48,032 nucleotides of DNA from Bacteroidales bacterium (GTDB lineage: Bacteria > Bacteroidota > Bacteroidia > Bacteroidales > WCHB1-69): positions 1 through 48,032 of the forward strand of contig JAIKYR010000150.1 in the NCBI GenBank assembly GCA_024682995.1. Reading direction: 5' to 3'. Shown here in pieces: positions 26,721 to 36,007 of the stretch. A program made the translations under genes and the position numbers. The notes beneath the pieces were generated by a model, which was given only the letters and a program-made list of their open reading frames with translations, searched no databases and was not told the origin of the DNA. How positions within the stretch are numbered: the stretch's first letter is position 1; each line of letters starts with the position of its first letter.

Positions 26721-27515
26721 CTACTGATCACGGGCCACCTCCCGTCGCACAATCCGGGAGAGCAGCGGCACGCGCACACACTCGGGCACGATCTTGCAGA
26801 GCAGATAGGCCAGCGGGTTCAGGATGACCTGCCGGCGGCCTTTAAGCATCCCATCCACACAGCGGCGCGCGATGGCTGCCGGCGACTTCAATGTGGCGCG
26901 TCCCCAGAAACCCTGACGGCGAATCCTTTCGCTCACCTCCGCGTTGGTGGCGATAGCGCCGGGCAGGGCCACGCTCACAGTCAACGAAGTATGCTTCAGT
27001 TCCTCACGCAGGCCCAAGGTGAAGGCGCGCACAAAGCTCTTGCTGGCCGGATAAACCGTCTTGTAAGCGGTGGGAGTGCAGGCCGCCATGCTGCCGATGT
27101 TGAGGATGTGGCCGCGCGCACGGCGCAACAGATTCGGCAGCAACAGACGCGTAAGCAGCGCCGTGCAACGCATGTTCAGCTGCAGGATGTTATCCAAATA
27201 CTCCACTGAGGCCTCTTCAAACTGGCAGGATCCACCCACCCCCGCATTGTTGATGAGCATTCCTATAGCGTATTCCCGGTTGACGGTTTCGGCCAGTGCC
27301 AGCACCTCATCCTTGCAGGTCAGGTCAGCGACAAAACCCACAGACGGAACATGAAAGGTGTCTGTAATCTCTTCGCACACGCGCAGCACAGACTCGCTCG
27401 TGCCCACGAGGATGGTAGGCACTCCCCTGCGGGCCAGTTCCTCGGCAAGAGCACGCCCCAGTCCGCGACTGCCACCCGTAATCAGAGCATATTCCGATTG
27501 GTTTTCCCGCATCAT
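26721..27515 (-). CDS. Short-chain dehydrogenase/reductase (SDR)
   Basis: The 264-residue protein starts MMRENQSEYALITGGSRGLG, the TGxxxGxG nucleotide-binding motif. NNAG occurs near residue 90, the catalytic Ser region IGSMAA near 140 and YPASK (catalytic Tyr and Lys) near 155. This is a classical SDR of the DltE/fatty-acyl type using NAD(P)H. A C-terminal hydrophobic stretch (ILNPLAYLLCKIVPECVRVP) could associate with membrane. The start codon overlaps the stop of the upstream acyltransferase-like gene as ATGA, implying translational coupling. Its substrate is unknown, although the pairing suggests lipid or acyl metabolism. Confidence 0.85.
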   Translation of the reverse strand: MMRENQSEYALITGGSRGLGRALAEELARRGVPTILVGTSESVLRVCEEITDTFHVPSVGFVADLTCKDEVLALAETVNREYAIGMLINNAGVGGSCQFEEASVEYLDNILQLNMRCTALLTRLLLPNLLRRARGHILNIGSMAACTPTAYKTVYPASKSFVRAFTLGLREELKHTSLTVSVALPGAIATNAEVSERIRRQGFWGRATLKSPAAIARRCVDGMLKGRRQVILNPLAYLLCKIVPECVRVPLLSRIVRREVARDQ

Positions 27516-28621
27516 CCAATATTTTTCTTGTAACACCTGCGCCGTGCGATCTGCTCGCCACCATATTTGGGCCAGATGCGGGCAGCCGTGTTATCTTCTA
27601 ACTGCTGGGAAGTAAAAGCGCACGTAAAACCAGCCTTCAGGAAAGCCTCGTGCAACTGCTGATGGTAGATGACATGGATGCCGCTGTTGTGATATTCGGG
27701 CAGGACACCCGTAAGATAGAGGTCCACATTCCGGTTGTGGTGCAGGGCATGGAGGATATGCGCCCACCCGAACGGGAGCAGACGGCCTTTGGCCTTCTGG
27801 AAAGCCTCGGTCAAGGAGGGCAGACAGAAGGCGAAACCCACTAACTTGCCATTCTCATCCTCCAACATCGAAGAGAAGTCCACACTGGCCACCTGGAAAC
27901 TTTCGTTCACCGCCCAGTCGATCTCCTCCTCCGTCAGGGGGATGAAATTGTAGATTTCCGAATAACTGCGGTTCAGCGCATGGAAGAACTCCTTGCCCGA
28001 CCGTTTCAAATCCTCCTTATGTGGAAATTTGCGCAAATGCACATGATATTTCTCCGACAGCATAGCCGACAGATTTTTTATCCTTTCCGGCACCTCTTTG
28101 ACAGGAACTTTGTATTGGATATAGTCAACCTCCTTTTCAAAACCGAGAACATCCATAAACTGCGGATAATAGGGATAATTGTAATCCGAAACGATAGAAG
28201 GTGCATGGTCAAAGCCCTCCACCAGCATGGCCTGTTTCTCCATATTCGAAAATCGAGACGGACCAGAGATTTCGGTCATGCCTTGCGCCCTACCCCACTG
28301 TTCCACCGTATCCAGCAGCGCCTTAGCCACTGAAAGATCCTCCACCACGTCAAACCAGCCGAAGCGGACACGTTTCTGCCCTTTCAGCTCATTGCATCTG
28401 CGGTTGATAACGCCACCCACACGTCCCACCACCTCACCGTCGCGGAGAGCCAGCCAATACTTGGCCTCGCAGAACGTCAAAGCCGGATGTTTTGTCATTA
28501 TTTTCAGTTCCCCATTCCGAAGTGGGGGCACATAATATGGACAGTTTTTATACAACCGGGCAGGAAAATCGAGAAACGCCCGAATCTCTTTTTTTCCGAC
28601 AACCTCTTTTATCTCTATCAT
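27512..28621 (-). CDS. GNAT-like acyltransferase family protein (YghO-like)
   Basis: The 369-residue protein starts MIEIKEVVGKKEIRAFLDFP and has the features of a large GNAT-related family: a FPARLYKNCPYYVPPL stretch near the N-terminus, ALRDGEVVGRVGGVINRR, SDYNYPYYPQFMDVLGFEKE, and a C-terminal GSGI-like HNSGIHVIYHQQLHEAFLKA acyl-CoA-binding segment. Family members are frequent in Bacteroidota and mostly uncharacterised. ATG 28621 was chosen over the open upstream extension because it starts at the conserved domain and follows a -7 box at 28642-28649. It is translationally coupled to the SDR downstream. Confidence 0.8.
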   Translation of the reverse strand: MIEIKEVVGKKEIRAFLDFPARLYKNCPYYVPPLRNGELKIMTKHPALTFCEAKYWLALRDGEVVGRVGGVINRRCNELKGQKRVRFGWFDVVEDLSVAKALLDTVEQWGRAQGMTEISGPSRFSNMEKQAMLVEGFDHAPSIVSDYNYPYYPQFMDVLGFEKEVDYIQYKVPVKEVPERIKNLSAMLSEKYHVHLRKFPHKEDLKRSGKEFFHALNRSYSEIYNFIPLTEEEIDWAVNESFQVASVDFSSMLEDENGKLVGFAFCLPSLTEAFQKAKGRLLPFGWAHILHALHHNRNVDLYLTGVLPEYHNSGIHVIYHQQLHEAFLKAGFTCAFTSQQLEDNTAARIWPKYGGEQIARRRCYKKNIG

Positions 28622-28641
28622 GTCTGATTTTTTTTGACCCG

Positions 28642-28649
28642 CAAAGATA
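28642..28649 (-). promoter_or_regulatory. Putative -7 box of the GNAT-like/SDR pair
   Basis: The minus strand reads TATCTTTG, 20 nt upstream of ATG 28621. The -33 element is not at the standard spacing. Confidence 0.45.
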
Positions 28650-28755
28650 CAGTTTTTTGTGTACAAAATACACACACTTTTTTTTAGGGAAATGGATGTT
28701 AATCAAACTGTCACCTTTCGTCTTTTTTGCATCCTTTTAATAGATGAAATTTCTA

Positions 28756-28763
28756 TACCTTTG
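28756..28763 (+). promoter_or_regulatory. Putative -7 box of the T9SS cargo gene
   Basis: TACCTTTG fits TAnnTTTG, 40 nt before ATG 28804. The region is divergent from the GNAT-like gene. Confidence 0.45.
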
Positions 28764-28803
28764 CAAACTGAAAATCACTATTAACAACAAAACATATTTC
28801 ACT

Positions 28804-29850
28804 ATGAAAAAAGCAATTACATTACTCTTACTTGCCTGCCTCACATTCGCTTTGCAGGCGCAAGCCCCTGTTTCATACCAGTTCCAGAAGCTCACGGAGC
28901 CTTATCAGGACCTGACGGGAGCCACCTCCCTCAACGAGGGTTTGCAATGGGACGATCCGGAATACCTTGTCTCCTTAGGGATGAATTTCGACATTTTCGG
29001 ACTCACATTTAACGAACTGTATTTTAATTTGATGGGGTGCGGATTTACCAATATGAGCGAAGAATTTTTCGACAAATCCACCCTTTATCTGATGCTGACA
29101 CCATTATACTCGGATATGATTGACCGCTGTTACGGAGAATATGATGACACCTCCGAAGTGGTACACCAAGGCAAACAAGGGAAAGATTTGCGCTATGATG
29201 ACGACCCCGGCTCATGCTCAAACCTTTCCTATAAGCTAGAAGGTCCTGAAGGCAATCGGATATTCAAACTGGAATGGAACAATGTATCCATCTATGATGT
29301 TTTCGACTCATGTTTCCTGAACATGCAAGTATGGCTCTACGAAAACGGGAACATCATTGAATTCCGCTATGGACCGTCTTACGTCAGCAGCGATGACTGG
29401 GCTATGCTTAGTGACGAAGGCATACAGCCCTTGTTCGGTGTTGTGGACATTGACTACGAAACAGGGAATGCGGCCGCCCTATACGGTGACCCTGACAATC
29501 CATCCTTCGAATGTCTTGCCATTACAGATACCACCTCCACGGAATTATTATACAGCGGGTTGGTAAGTCCGCCGTCCGCCAATACGGTATATCGGTTCAC
29601 GCCGGTCGCCACTGGCATTGCCGGGCATACGGTCCCCCATATCAGCCTCCGTCCCAATCCTGTGCGCGACAGGCTCACCCTCGCCGGTGTTGAAACTGCC
29701 GACATCCAGATTTTCGATGTCACCGGACATCTGGTCATGAGCGGCACTTACAATGGTTCCATGGACGTGTCAAGCCTTCCCAACGGAGCCTACTTCGTCA
29801 ACATCTCCACCCCTAACGGGCAAGCTGTAAAGAAAATGGTGAAATTCTAA
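28804..29850 (+). CDS. Secreted T9SS cargo protein of unknown function
   Basis: The 348-residue product starts with signal peptide MKKAITLLLLACLTFALQAQ and ends in a type A sorting domain (LRPNPVRDRLTLAGVETADI, then GAYFVNIS and KKMVKF). The middle (about 25-265) is rich in Asp, Tyr and Phe, with an acidic stretch and no catalytic motif that I recognise, and may be a beta-sandwich. The start follows a -7 box by 40 nt; an upstream start at 28744 would precede that box and adds no signal sequence. It ends at a bidirectional terminator shared with the tRNA gene. Confidence 0.8.
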   Translation: MKKAITLLLLACLTFALQAQAPVSYQFQKLTEPYQDLTGATSLNEGLQWDDPEYLVSLGMNFDIFGLTFNELYFNLMGCGFTNMSEEFFDKSTLYLMLTPLYSDMIDRCYGEYDDTSEVVHQGKQGKDLRYDDDPGSCSNLSYKLEGPEGNRIFKLEWNNVSIYDVFDSCFLNMQVWLYENGNIIEFRYGPSYVSSDDWAMLSDEGIQPLFGVVDIDYETGNAAALYGDPDNPSFECLAITDTTSTELLYSGLVSPPSANTVYRFTPVATGIAGHTVPHISLRPNPVRDRLTLAGVETADIQIFDVTGHLVMSGTYNGSMDVSSLPNGAYFVNISTPNGQAVKKMVKF

Positions 29851-29895
29851 GGCAACCCGCATCATACGGATTGCGCCATTACGGGAAACAAAAAA

Positions 29896-29938
29896 GAAAC
29901 CCGTGAATTGTCTGTCTGACAGTCGCGGGTTTCTTTTT
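29896..29938. terminator. Bidirectional terminator between the T9SS cargo gene and tRNA-Leu
   Basis: GAAACCCG (29896-29903) pairs with CGGGTTTC (29926-29933). TTTTT follows on the plus strand and a T-rich tract follows on the minus strand, so it should serve both converging transcripts. Confidence 0.8.
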
Positions 29939-29942
29939 GCAG

Positions 29943-30026
29943 TGCCCAGGACAAGAGTCGAACTTGCACGGGAGTCCTCCCACTACCCCCTCAAAGTAGC
30001 GTGTCTACCAATTCCACCACCTGGGC
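29943..30026 (-). tRNA. tRNA-Leu (anticodon GAG)
   Basis: On the minus strand the 84-nt gene folds as a class II tRNA. The acceptor GCCCAGG pairs with CCTGGGC, with discriminator A. The D arm contains TTGGTAGACA. The anticodon stem-loop has loop TTGAGGG (anticodon GAG at 29990-29992), followed by a long variable arm (GGGAGGACTCCC) and a T arm with TTCGACT. CCA is not encoded. Confidence 0.95.
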
Positions 30027-30105
30027 TTTTTTGCGGCGGCAAAAATACACTTTTTTTCATCCGATACCGCCTAAAAAAAAATTTTTTTATGTCAAAAAAA
30101 AATCG

Positions 30106-30113
30106 TACCTTTG
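30106..30113 (+). promoter_or_regulatory. Putative -7 box of the glycogen-synthase-like operon
   Basis: TACCTTTG fits the consensus and lies 32 nt before ATG 30146, after A- and T-rich sequence. Confidence 0.5.
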
Positions 30114-30145
30114 CGCACCCTTAAAATGTACCCAAAGAATATATT

Positions 30146-30964
30146 ATGGCGCATAAGAAAGTTTTATTCATCACCCCCGAGATCTTCCCGTATTTTCCCG
30201 AAGGTTATATATCCAACATCTGCCGGTATCTGCCGCAGGGCATCCAGGAGCGCGAGAACGAAATCCGCACGTTCATGCCTAAATTCGGCTGTGTCAACGA
30301 GCACCGGCACATGCTGCACGAGGTGATACGCCTCTCAGGCCAGAACATCATCATAGAAGATACGGACCATCCTCTGATCATCAAGGTGGCCTCCTTGCAG
30401 AATGTGCGTATGCAGATCTACTTCATCGACAGTGAAGATTATTTCAAACGCAAAACCCAATATTACGATGCGGACGGCAATTTTTTCCCAGACAATGACT
30501 CGCGAGCCATCTTCTACGCCAAAGGCGTGATGGAGACGGTCCGCAAACTGGGCTGGGAGCCCGACATCATCCATTGCCACGGCTGGATTTCCGCCCTGGT
30601 GCCGTTGTTCATCCGCACCGTTTACAAGGACGACCCGCTGCTGCAGGCCTGCAAGATTGTCTATTCCATCCTTCCCGACTCCTTTCCGGAGAAGTTCTCC
30701 TCCTCTTTTAGCAAGAAACTCAAACAGACGAACATACCCTCCGAATACCTGAAGCATTTCAAGAATCCGGGCTACGACCAGATTATCCAAGCCGCCATCG
30801 ACCATTCGGACGCGATAGCCATCACACCCGACACGAAGAAAAAACTGGTCACCTACGTGGAGGCTTCTGGCAAGCCCGTCTTGGAGCACCCTGAGGATGA
30901 CAACTATGTTGATCTGTACGATGAATTTTATGATGAACTGTTAATGACCCCCGAACAGGACTAA
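30146..30964 (+). CDS. Short glycogen/starch synthase-like protein (GT5 N-terminal domain)
   Basis: The 272-residue product resembles only the N-terminal domain of glycogen synthase: KKVLFITPEIFPYFPEGYIS at the start, then DHPLIIKVASLQNVRMQIYF, DSRAIFYAKGVMETVRKLGW and PDIIHCHGWISALVP. The KxGG ADP-glucose motif expected near the start is replaced by EGYI, and the C-terminal nucleotide-sugar domain is missing, so catalysis of glycogen synthesis is doubtful. Proteins of this length with this annotation are, to my knowledge, common in Bacteroidales. A DUF4270 lipoprotein gene begins 5 nt downstream. Confidence 0.8.
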   Translation: MAHKKVLFITPEIFPYFPEGYISNICRYLPQGIQERENEIRTFMPKFGCVNEHRHMLHEVIRLSGQNIIIEDTDHPLIIKVASLQNVRMQIYFIDSEDYFKRKTQYYDADGNFFPDNDSRAIFYAKGVMETVRKLGWEPDIIHCHGWISALVPLFIRTVYKDDPLLQACKIVYSILPDSFPEKFSSSFSKKLKQTNIPSEYLKHFKNPGYDQIIQAAIDHSDAIAITPDTKKKLVTYVEASGKPVLEHPEDDNYVDLYDEFYDELLMTPEQD

Positions 30965-30969
30965 CACGC

Positions 30970-32286
30970 ATGAAACGGATTTCCTTCGTCGCTTTTTTCT
31001 CCCTCATTCTCTGCCTTTTCTACTCCTGCACGAATGAAGTGACCCCTATCGGTTGGGGCCTTACGAACGGATTATTGGGCACTGATTTTACCGACACCTG
31101 CACGGTGGAAGCCTATTCCCTGCTGGAAGACACCATCAACACCACAAACCTGTCGGCTAATATGATCGGGCAGTTGCACGACCCCGTGTTCGGCAACAGC
31201 ACAGCTTCCACCTACGCCCAGTTCACCCTCAGCGGATCATCGCTCAACTTCGGTTCCTCACCCGTCCTCGACTCGGTGGTTCTCACCCTTCAGATTTCCA
31301 ACTACTACGGCGACACCACCTCCAAGGTAGGCATCCGCGTTTACCAACTCACAGAAGGGTTGTCCGACAATTCCCGCTACAACAGCAGTAGTACCACCGC
31401 CTACGACCCCACACCACTCAACTACAGTCTCACCGGCTACACCATCCAGCCCCACACCTCCGTGGTGGTGGACACCGGCTCCTACAGTCCGCACCTGCGC
31501 ATCCGCCTATCCCAGGCTTTCGGACAATATCTGCTCAACAACCAATCCCAGATGTCCAACATTGCCAGCTTTGAGTCCTTTTTCAAGGGACTTCGCATCT
31601 CCGCCGTTTCCCATACCGGCAACACTGGCTACATCCTGATTTCCAACATAACCAGTTCCCTGACCGGTATCACACTCTACTATCACAACGACGGCACCGC
31701 CTCCAAATACACTTTTCCCAGCAAAACCAGCTGCACACGCTACACGAATATCGCCCACGACTACAACGCATCCCAAGATGCTGACTTCACACAGGAAGTT
31801 CTCCTCGGCCAGCAGTCCGTCGGACACAACAAGCTGTTCGTGCAGGCCTCCGGCGGCGTGAAGACCAAAATCACCTTCCCACATCTCCATAATTCGTTCC
31901 AACAGCTCAATAACCAAGTGGTCGTAAACCGGGCTGAACTGGTCATCAGTAACGTATCTCCCGACGAGGCATACCTTATCCAGCCCAACGGATTATCCCT
32001 GCAGGGCATCCGCAAGTCGGACGGGGGCATTTCCTATCTGCCGGATGATGAATACTATATGGGGAGCACCTATTTTGGAGGCACGTACGATGCCACAACG
32101 CACGAATACCGCTTCCGCATCACCGAATACGTCCAAGGCCAGATCATGGGGAACAGCGAGCTCACCAACTCGCTGAACCTGGTGGTCAAAGGGGCCGGTG
32201 TGCGGGCCAACCGCCTCATCATGGGCGGCTCAGGACTCACCGACGACAAACGTCTCCGACTGGAGCTTTCTTATACAACCTATTAA
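30970..32286 (+). CDS. DUF4270-family lipoprotein
   Basis: The 438-residue product has a lipoprotein signal (MKRISFVAFFSLILCLFYSC, Cys20). The mature part starts TNEVTPIGWGL and is mostly predicted beta, with a Ser/Thr/Asn-rich composition and DSVVLTLQISNYYGD typical of DUF4270. The function of the family is unknown; it is usually an outer-membrane-associated surface lipoprotein in Bacteroidota. It is the middle gene of a tight three-gene direction block ending in glmS. Confidence 0.8.
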   Translation: MKRISFVAFFSLILCLFYSCTNEVTPIGWGLTNGLLGTDFTDTCTVEAYSLLEDTINTTNLSANMIGQLHDPVFGNSTASTYAQFTLSGSSLNFGSSPVLDSVVLTLQISNYYGDTTSKVGIRVYQLTEGLSDNSRYNSSSTTAYDPTPLNYSLTGYTIQPHTSVVVDTGSYSPHLRIRLSQAFGQYLLNNQSQMSNIASFESFFKGLRISAVSHTGNTGYILISNITSSLTGITLYYHNDGTASKYTFPSKTSCTRYTNIAHDYNASQDADFTQEVLLGQQSVGHNKLFVQASGGVKTKITFPHLHNSFQQLNNQVVVNRAELVISNVSPDEAYLIQPNGLSLQGIRKSDGGISYLPDDEYYMGSTYFGGTYDATTHEYRFRITEYVQGQIMGNSELTNSLNLVVKGAGVRANRLIMGGSGLTDDKRLRLELSYTTY

Positions 32287-32347
32287 CAGATGCCCTACCA
32301 GCATCCCCCATTTTATCAAATCAAACCAAACCTAAATCAACAACAAC

Positions 32348-34198
32348 ATGTGCGGAATTGTAGCTTATTCAGGAAGTAAAGAAGCCTATCCCATTCTAAT
32401 AAACGGATTACGCCGGTTGGAATACCGCGGGTACGACAGTGCTGGCGTAGCCCTCATGCAGGATGGCAAAATCACGTTGTATAAGAAACGCGGCAAGGTG
32501 GATGATCTGGATGACTTCTGCTCCACGCGCAACACGCAGGCCCATGTGGGCATCGCACATACCCGCTGGGCCACCCACGGCGAGCCCAGCGAGGAGAACG
32601 CACACCCCCACCTCTCCGAAGACGGCTCCATCGCCCTGATCCACAACGGCATCGTAGAAAACTACGTCAGCCTCAAGAAAGAGCTCCAGCACCGCGGCTA
32701 CACCTTCAAAAGCGCGACCGATACGGAAGTGCTGGTCCACCTCATCAAGGATGTGCAAACCCAGGAAAAACTCTCCCTGGCCGAAGCCGTCATGCTGGCC
32801 TTGACACGTGTGGAGGGCACCTACGCCCTGGCCATCCTCTCGGTGGACAACCCCGAAGAACTTGTCGTGGCCAAAAAGGGAAGCCCCCTGCTTATCGGCG
32901 TCGGCAAAAACGAATACTTCATCGGCTCCGACGGCGCACCCATCGTGGAATACACCAAAAAGGTGGTCTATCTGGAAGACGGCGACGTGGCCGTCGTGAA
33001 TCCGAAGAAAGCACTCGTCATCCGCAACATCAACGATGAGGAACATCTGCGCAAGAGACCTTATTTCCAGAAACTGGAGATGAGTCTTGACCAGCTGGAG
33101 AAGGGCGGCTTTGACACCTACATGCTGAAAGAGATTTACGAGCAGCCGAAGGCCATCACCGACAGTATGCGCGGACGTATCAACCTGAAAAAAGATGTCG
33201 TCTCTTTGGGCGGCATCATCGAATACGAGCACAAGATGATGAATGCCAAACGGTTCATCATCGCCGCCTGTGGCACATCGTGGCATGCGGGACTGGTGGC
33301 CGAGCATCTTTTCGAGAGCCTCGTGCGCATCCCCGTGGAGGTGGAGTATGCCTCCGAATTCCGCTACCGGAATCCCATCATCCGCGAAGATGACGTGCTG
33401 ATTGCCATCTCCCAGTCCGGCGAAACCGCCGACACCCTCGCTGCCGTTGAACTTGCCAAGCAGCACGGCGCCACCGTCATCGGCATCTGCAATGTGGTGG
33501 GCTCCACACTGGCCCGCGAGACGATGGCCGGCTCCTACACCCATGCCGGACCCGAAATCGGCGTAGCTTCCACCAAAGCCTTCACCGCACAAGTCACCGT
33601 GCTCACTCTCATGGCCCTCAGCCTCGCCCACAAGAAAGGTACCATCTCCCAATCCCAATATCACCGCCTCATCAATGATCTGGAGTCCATTCCCGAAAAA
33701 ATAAGCATGATCCTCAAAAAAGAACAGGACATTCAGAAAATCGCGCAATTCGTTGCCACCCGTCCCAACGCCATCTTCTTGGGCCGTGGCGTCAACTATC
33801 CCGTTGCACTGGAAGGGGCACTGAAACTGAAGGAGATATCCTATATCCACGCAGAAGGCTATCCCGCCGCCGAAATGAAGCACGGTCCCATCGCCCTCAT
33901 CGATGAGCACATGCCCGTCATCGTCGTGGCCACCGAACAGGAGACCTACGACAAGATTGTCAGCAACGTGCAGGAAGTTATCGCTCGCAAAGGCACAATC
34001 ATTTCCGTGGTCACCGAAGGCGACACCACCGTTAAAAACATGTCCAAATTCTGTATTGAGATACCCCGCACCGAGGAGCTACTGACTCCGCTGGTGGCCA
34101 CTGTGCCGTTGCAATTGCTGGCCTACCATGTGGCACTCATCCGCGGATGCAATGTGGACCGTCCGCGCAACCTGGCCAAGTCCGTCTCCGTAGAATAA
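32348..34198 (+). CDS. glmS: Glutamine--fructose-6-phosphate aminotransferase (isomerizing)
   Basis: The 616-residue enzyme converts fructose-6-phosphate and glutamine to glucosamine-6-phosphate, the first step to UDP-GlcNAc for peptidoglycan and LPS. Cys2 (MCGIVAYSG) is the glutaminase nucleophile, with YRGYDSAG and HTRWATHGEPSEENAHPH motifs. Two SIS domains follow (CGTSWHAG and ISQSGETADT, then a second from about 455), and the C-terminal tail ends LAKSVSVE. Length and motifs are complete. No glmS ribozyme was seen in the 61 nt upstream. It converges with the U32 gene with only 3 nt between stops. Confidence 0.97.
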   Translation: MCGIVAYSGSKEAYPILINGLRRLEYRGYDSAGVALMQDGKITLYKKRGKVDDLDDFCSTRNTQAHVGIAHTRWATHGEPSEENAHPHLSEDGSIALIHNGIVENYVSLKKELQHRGYTFKSATDTEVLVHLIKDVQTQEKLSLAEAVMLALTRVEGTYALAILSVDNPEELVVAKKGSPLLIGVGKNEYFIGSDGAPIVEYTKKVVYLEDGDVAVVNPKKALVIRNINDEEHLRKRPYFQKLEMSLDQLEKGGFDTYMLKEIYEQPKAITDSMRGRINLKKDVVSLGGIIEYEHKMMNAKRFIIAACGTSWHAGLVAEHLFESLVRIPVEVEYASEFRYRNPIIREDDVLIAISQSGETADTLAAVELAKQHGATVIGICNVVGSTLARETMAGSYTHAGPEIGVASTKAFTAQVTVLTLMALSLAHKKGTISQSQYHRLINDLESIPEKISMILKKEQDIQKIAQFVATRPNAIFLGRGVNYPVALEGALKLKEISYIHAEGYPAAEMKHGPIALIDEHMPVIVVATEQETYDKIVSNVQEVIARKGTIISVVTEGDTTVKNMSKFCIEIPRTEELLTPLVATVPLQLLAYHVALIRGCNVDRPRNLAKSVSVE

Positions 34199-34201
34199 CG
34201 C

Positions 34202-36007
34202 CTACTCTGCCATCACTTTCATCACACATCTTCCGCAGTCAAACTCCAAGCGGAAACGGTGTTGTTCGTTCTGCAAATACCATGTCGCCTTATTGTCCGG
34301 ATGCTGTTTGAGACACTGCCCAAGTTCATAACGGAGGCAGTACTTGCAGACCATTAATTCTTTACCTTTGAAATCCAAGGTCTTGTCCAACCCGTACTCG
34401 AAACGGGTTGCTCCATAATCTTTGTACACTTCCTCATGCAGCAAATTGACAATATTACGCTTATAATCAGCCTCCTCAAAGCAATCTTCCAGCACATAAT
34501 GTCTCTCCACATCCACCGCCTTAAAATGCTCCAACCGCGCCTCAATTAGCTTTTCCACACCTTCCGTCCGAAACCGGTTCATAAGCGACGATTGTACAAA
34601 ATAGCCTGTGGCATTCATCACCAGATTCCGCAAACGGAATGGTGTGTTTCCCAGTTTGGAAAGTGCTGTCCGGATCTGCTGGTCCGCCATTTCCGGTTTC
34701 TGCGCCAGCACCTTTTCAGCCTCCATATCCACCGTAGCCTCACAGCCGTCCTCATCTTTCAAGTACAATTGGAATCCTCTATCTGTTTCACGCAACAGCA
34801 TATCCACAGAAATTTTCCGTTCTGCCGTCTTTCCAGCCAATACCTTCTCGAATGTGGAATCCACATTCCGGTACAAATCCACCGGGCCCGACAGTGTCAC
34901 TGGACGGTTCGGCACAATACGAGCTCCATCCACCGTATTCACCAGAAAGCCCTCTAATTCTCCCTTTGCATTAATGAAACAAAGACCATCCTGCTTGGCA
35001 ATGGATTCCGTACCTTGATAAAGCAAGCATCCACGCACATCCTGCCGCATCCTACCGATAAACTCTCCCATGGCCTTCGGCGTATCAAAAGACGCCATCG
35101 GTTCCCGTTTACCCTCTATAAAATAGGCGGTAAAACCACGATTGAAGGTCTTTTGCGGATCCGGCACAAAGAAAAACCGCGTTTGCCCACTACCCATCTT
35201 GGCATAATCGCTCCTTCCCTGCAAAACATCATCTATCCGCTGCCGGTAAAACGCCGTGATGTTTTTCACGTATGAGGTATCCTTCAGGCGGCCTTCAACT
35301 TTGAAAGAGGTCACCCCGGCGTTCAGCATTGCCTTCAGATAGTCTGAACGGTTCATATCATGCAACGACAGCAGATGTTTGTCGTACAGAAGCGTATGAC
35401 CTGCCTTGTCCTTCAGACTGAAACGTGTGCGGCACAACTGGGCGCACGCCCCGCGGTTGCCACTTCGTCCTGTCACCATCTGACTCATATAGCACTGGCC
35501 GCTATACGACACGCACAAGGCCCCATGGACAAAAGCCTCCAACTCTATCTGCGTATGGCTACGGATATTGCGGATGGTTTCCAAGTCCAGCTCGCGGGCG
35601 AGGACAGCCCGTTTGAAGCCTAACTGTTCCATAAAGCGAACCCGATTCCACGACGCGTTATGGCACTGTGTGCTGGCATGAAGACGGATGGGGGGAATGT
35701 CTAATTTCAATATGCCCAAATCCTGAATGATCAGCGCATCAACACCCGCCTCATACAACTGGCGGATCAAGGTGCGCACCGATTCCAGCTCATCATCAAA
35801 AAGAAGAGTGTTTACAGTAACATAGACCTTAGAACCATACAGATGGGCATAACGGACCATCTGCTCCACATCGGCGATCGAATTGCCCGCCGCCTGCCGT
35901 GCCCCGAAGCCGGAAGCACCCATATACAAGGCATCAGCACCATGGTCAATGGCGATTTTTCCCGTTTCGAGATTCTTGGCCGGAATCAGCAACTCCACTC
36001 TATTCAT
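34202..36007 (-). CDS. U32-family peptidase / RlhA-like protein
   Basis: The 601-residue protein starts MNRVELLIPAKNLETGKIAI and has the U32 core: DHGADALYMG, LLFDDELESV, DALIIQDLGILKL. It carries the signature cysteine cluster (ALCVSYSGQCYMSQ, then NRGACAQLCR), which in characterised U32 proteins of the RlhA group is linked to 23S rRNA hydroxylation; others are called collagenases (PrtC). The C-terminal half (about 400-601) includes YCLRYELGQC with more cysteines. Its start overlaps the end of the upstream lysozyme-like gene by 8 nt. An in-frame extension to 36103 was rejected because it lies within that gene. Confidence 0.9.
   Translation of the reverse strand: MNRVELLIPAKNLETGKIAIDHGADALYMGASGFGARQAAGNSIADVEQMVRYAHLYGSKVYVTVNTLLFDDELESVRTLIRQLYEAGVDALIIQDLGILKLDIPPIRLHASTQCHNASWNRVRFMEQLGFKRAVLARELDLETIRNIRSHTQIELEAFVHGALCVSYSGQCYMSQMVTGRSGNRGACAQLCRTRFSLKDKAGHTLLYDKHLLSLHDMNRSDYLKAMLNAGVTSFKVEGRLKDTSYVKNITAFYRQRIDDVLQGRSDYAKMGSGQTRFFFVPDPQKTFNRGFTAYFIEGKREPMASFDTPKAMGEFIGRMRQDVRGCLLYQGTESIAKQDGLCFINAKGELEGFLVNTVDGARIVPNRPVTLSGPVDLYRNVDSTFEKVLAGKTAERKISVDMLLRETDRGFQLYLKDEDGCEATVDMEAEKVLAQKPEMADQQIRTALSKLGNTPFRLRNLVMNATGYFVQSSLMNRFRTEGVEKLIEARLEHFKAVDVERHYVLEDCFEEADYKRNIVNLLHEEVYKDYGATRFEYGLDKTLDFKGKELMVCKYCLRYELGQCLKQHPDNKATWYLQNEQHRFRLEFDCGRCVMKVMAE

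Noticed and set aside
29943..30026. tRNA-Leu as an integration site for a mobile element
   Set aside because: No integrase, attachment-site duplication or phage genes are adjacent.
32287..32347. glmS ribozyme/riboswitch
   Set aside because: The 61-nt gap is too short and lacks the core; the glmS ribozyme is typical of Gram-positive bacteria.
32408..33910. A 500-codon minus-strand frame inside glmS
   Set aside because: glmS is complete and conserved on the plus strand; the antisense product shows no recognisable motif.
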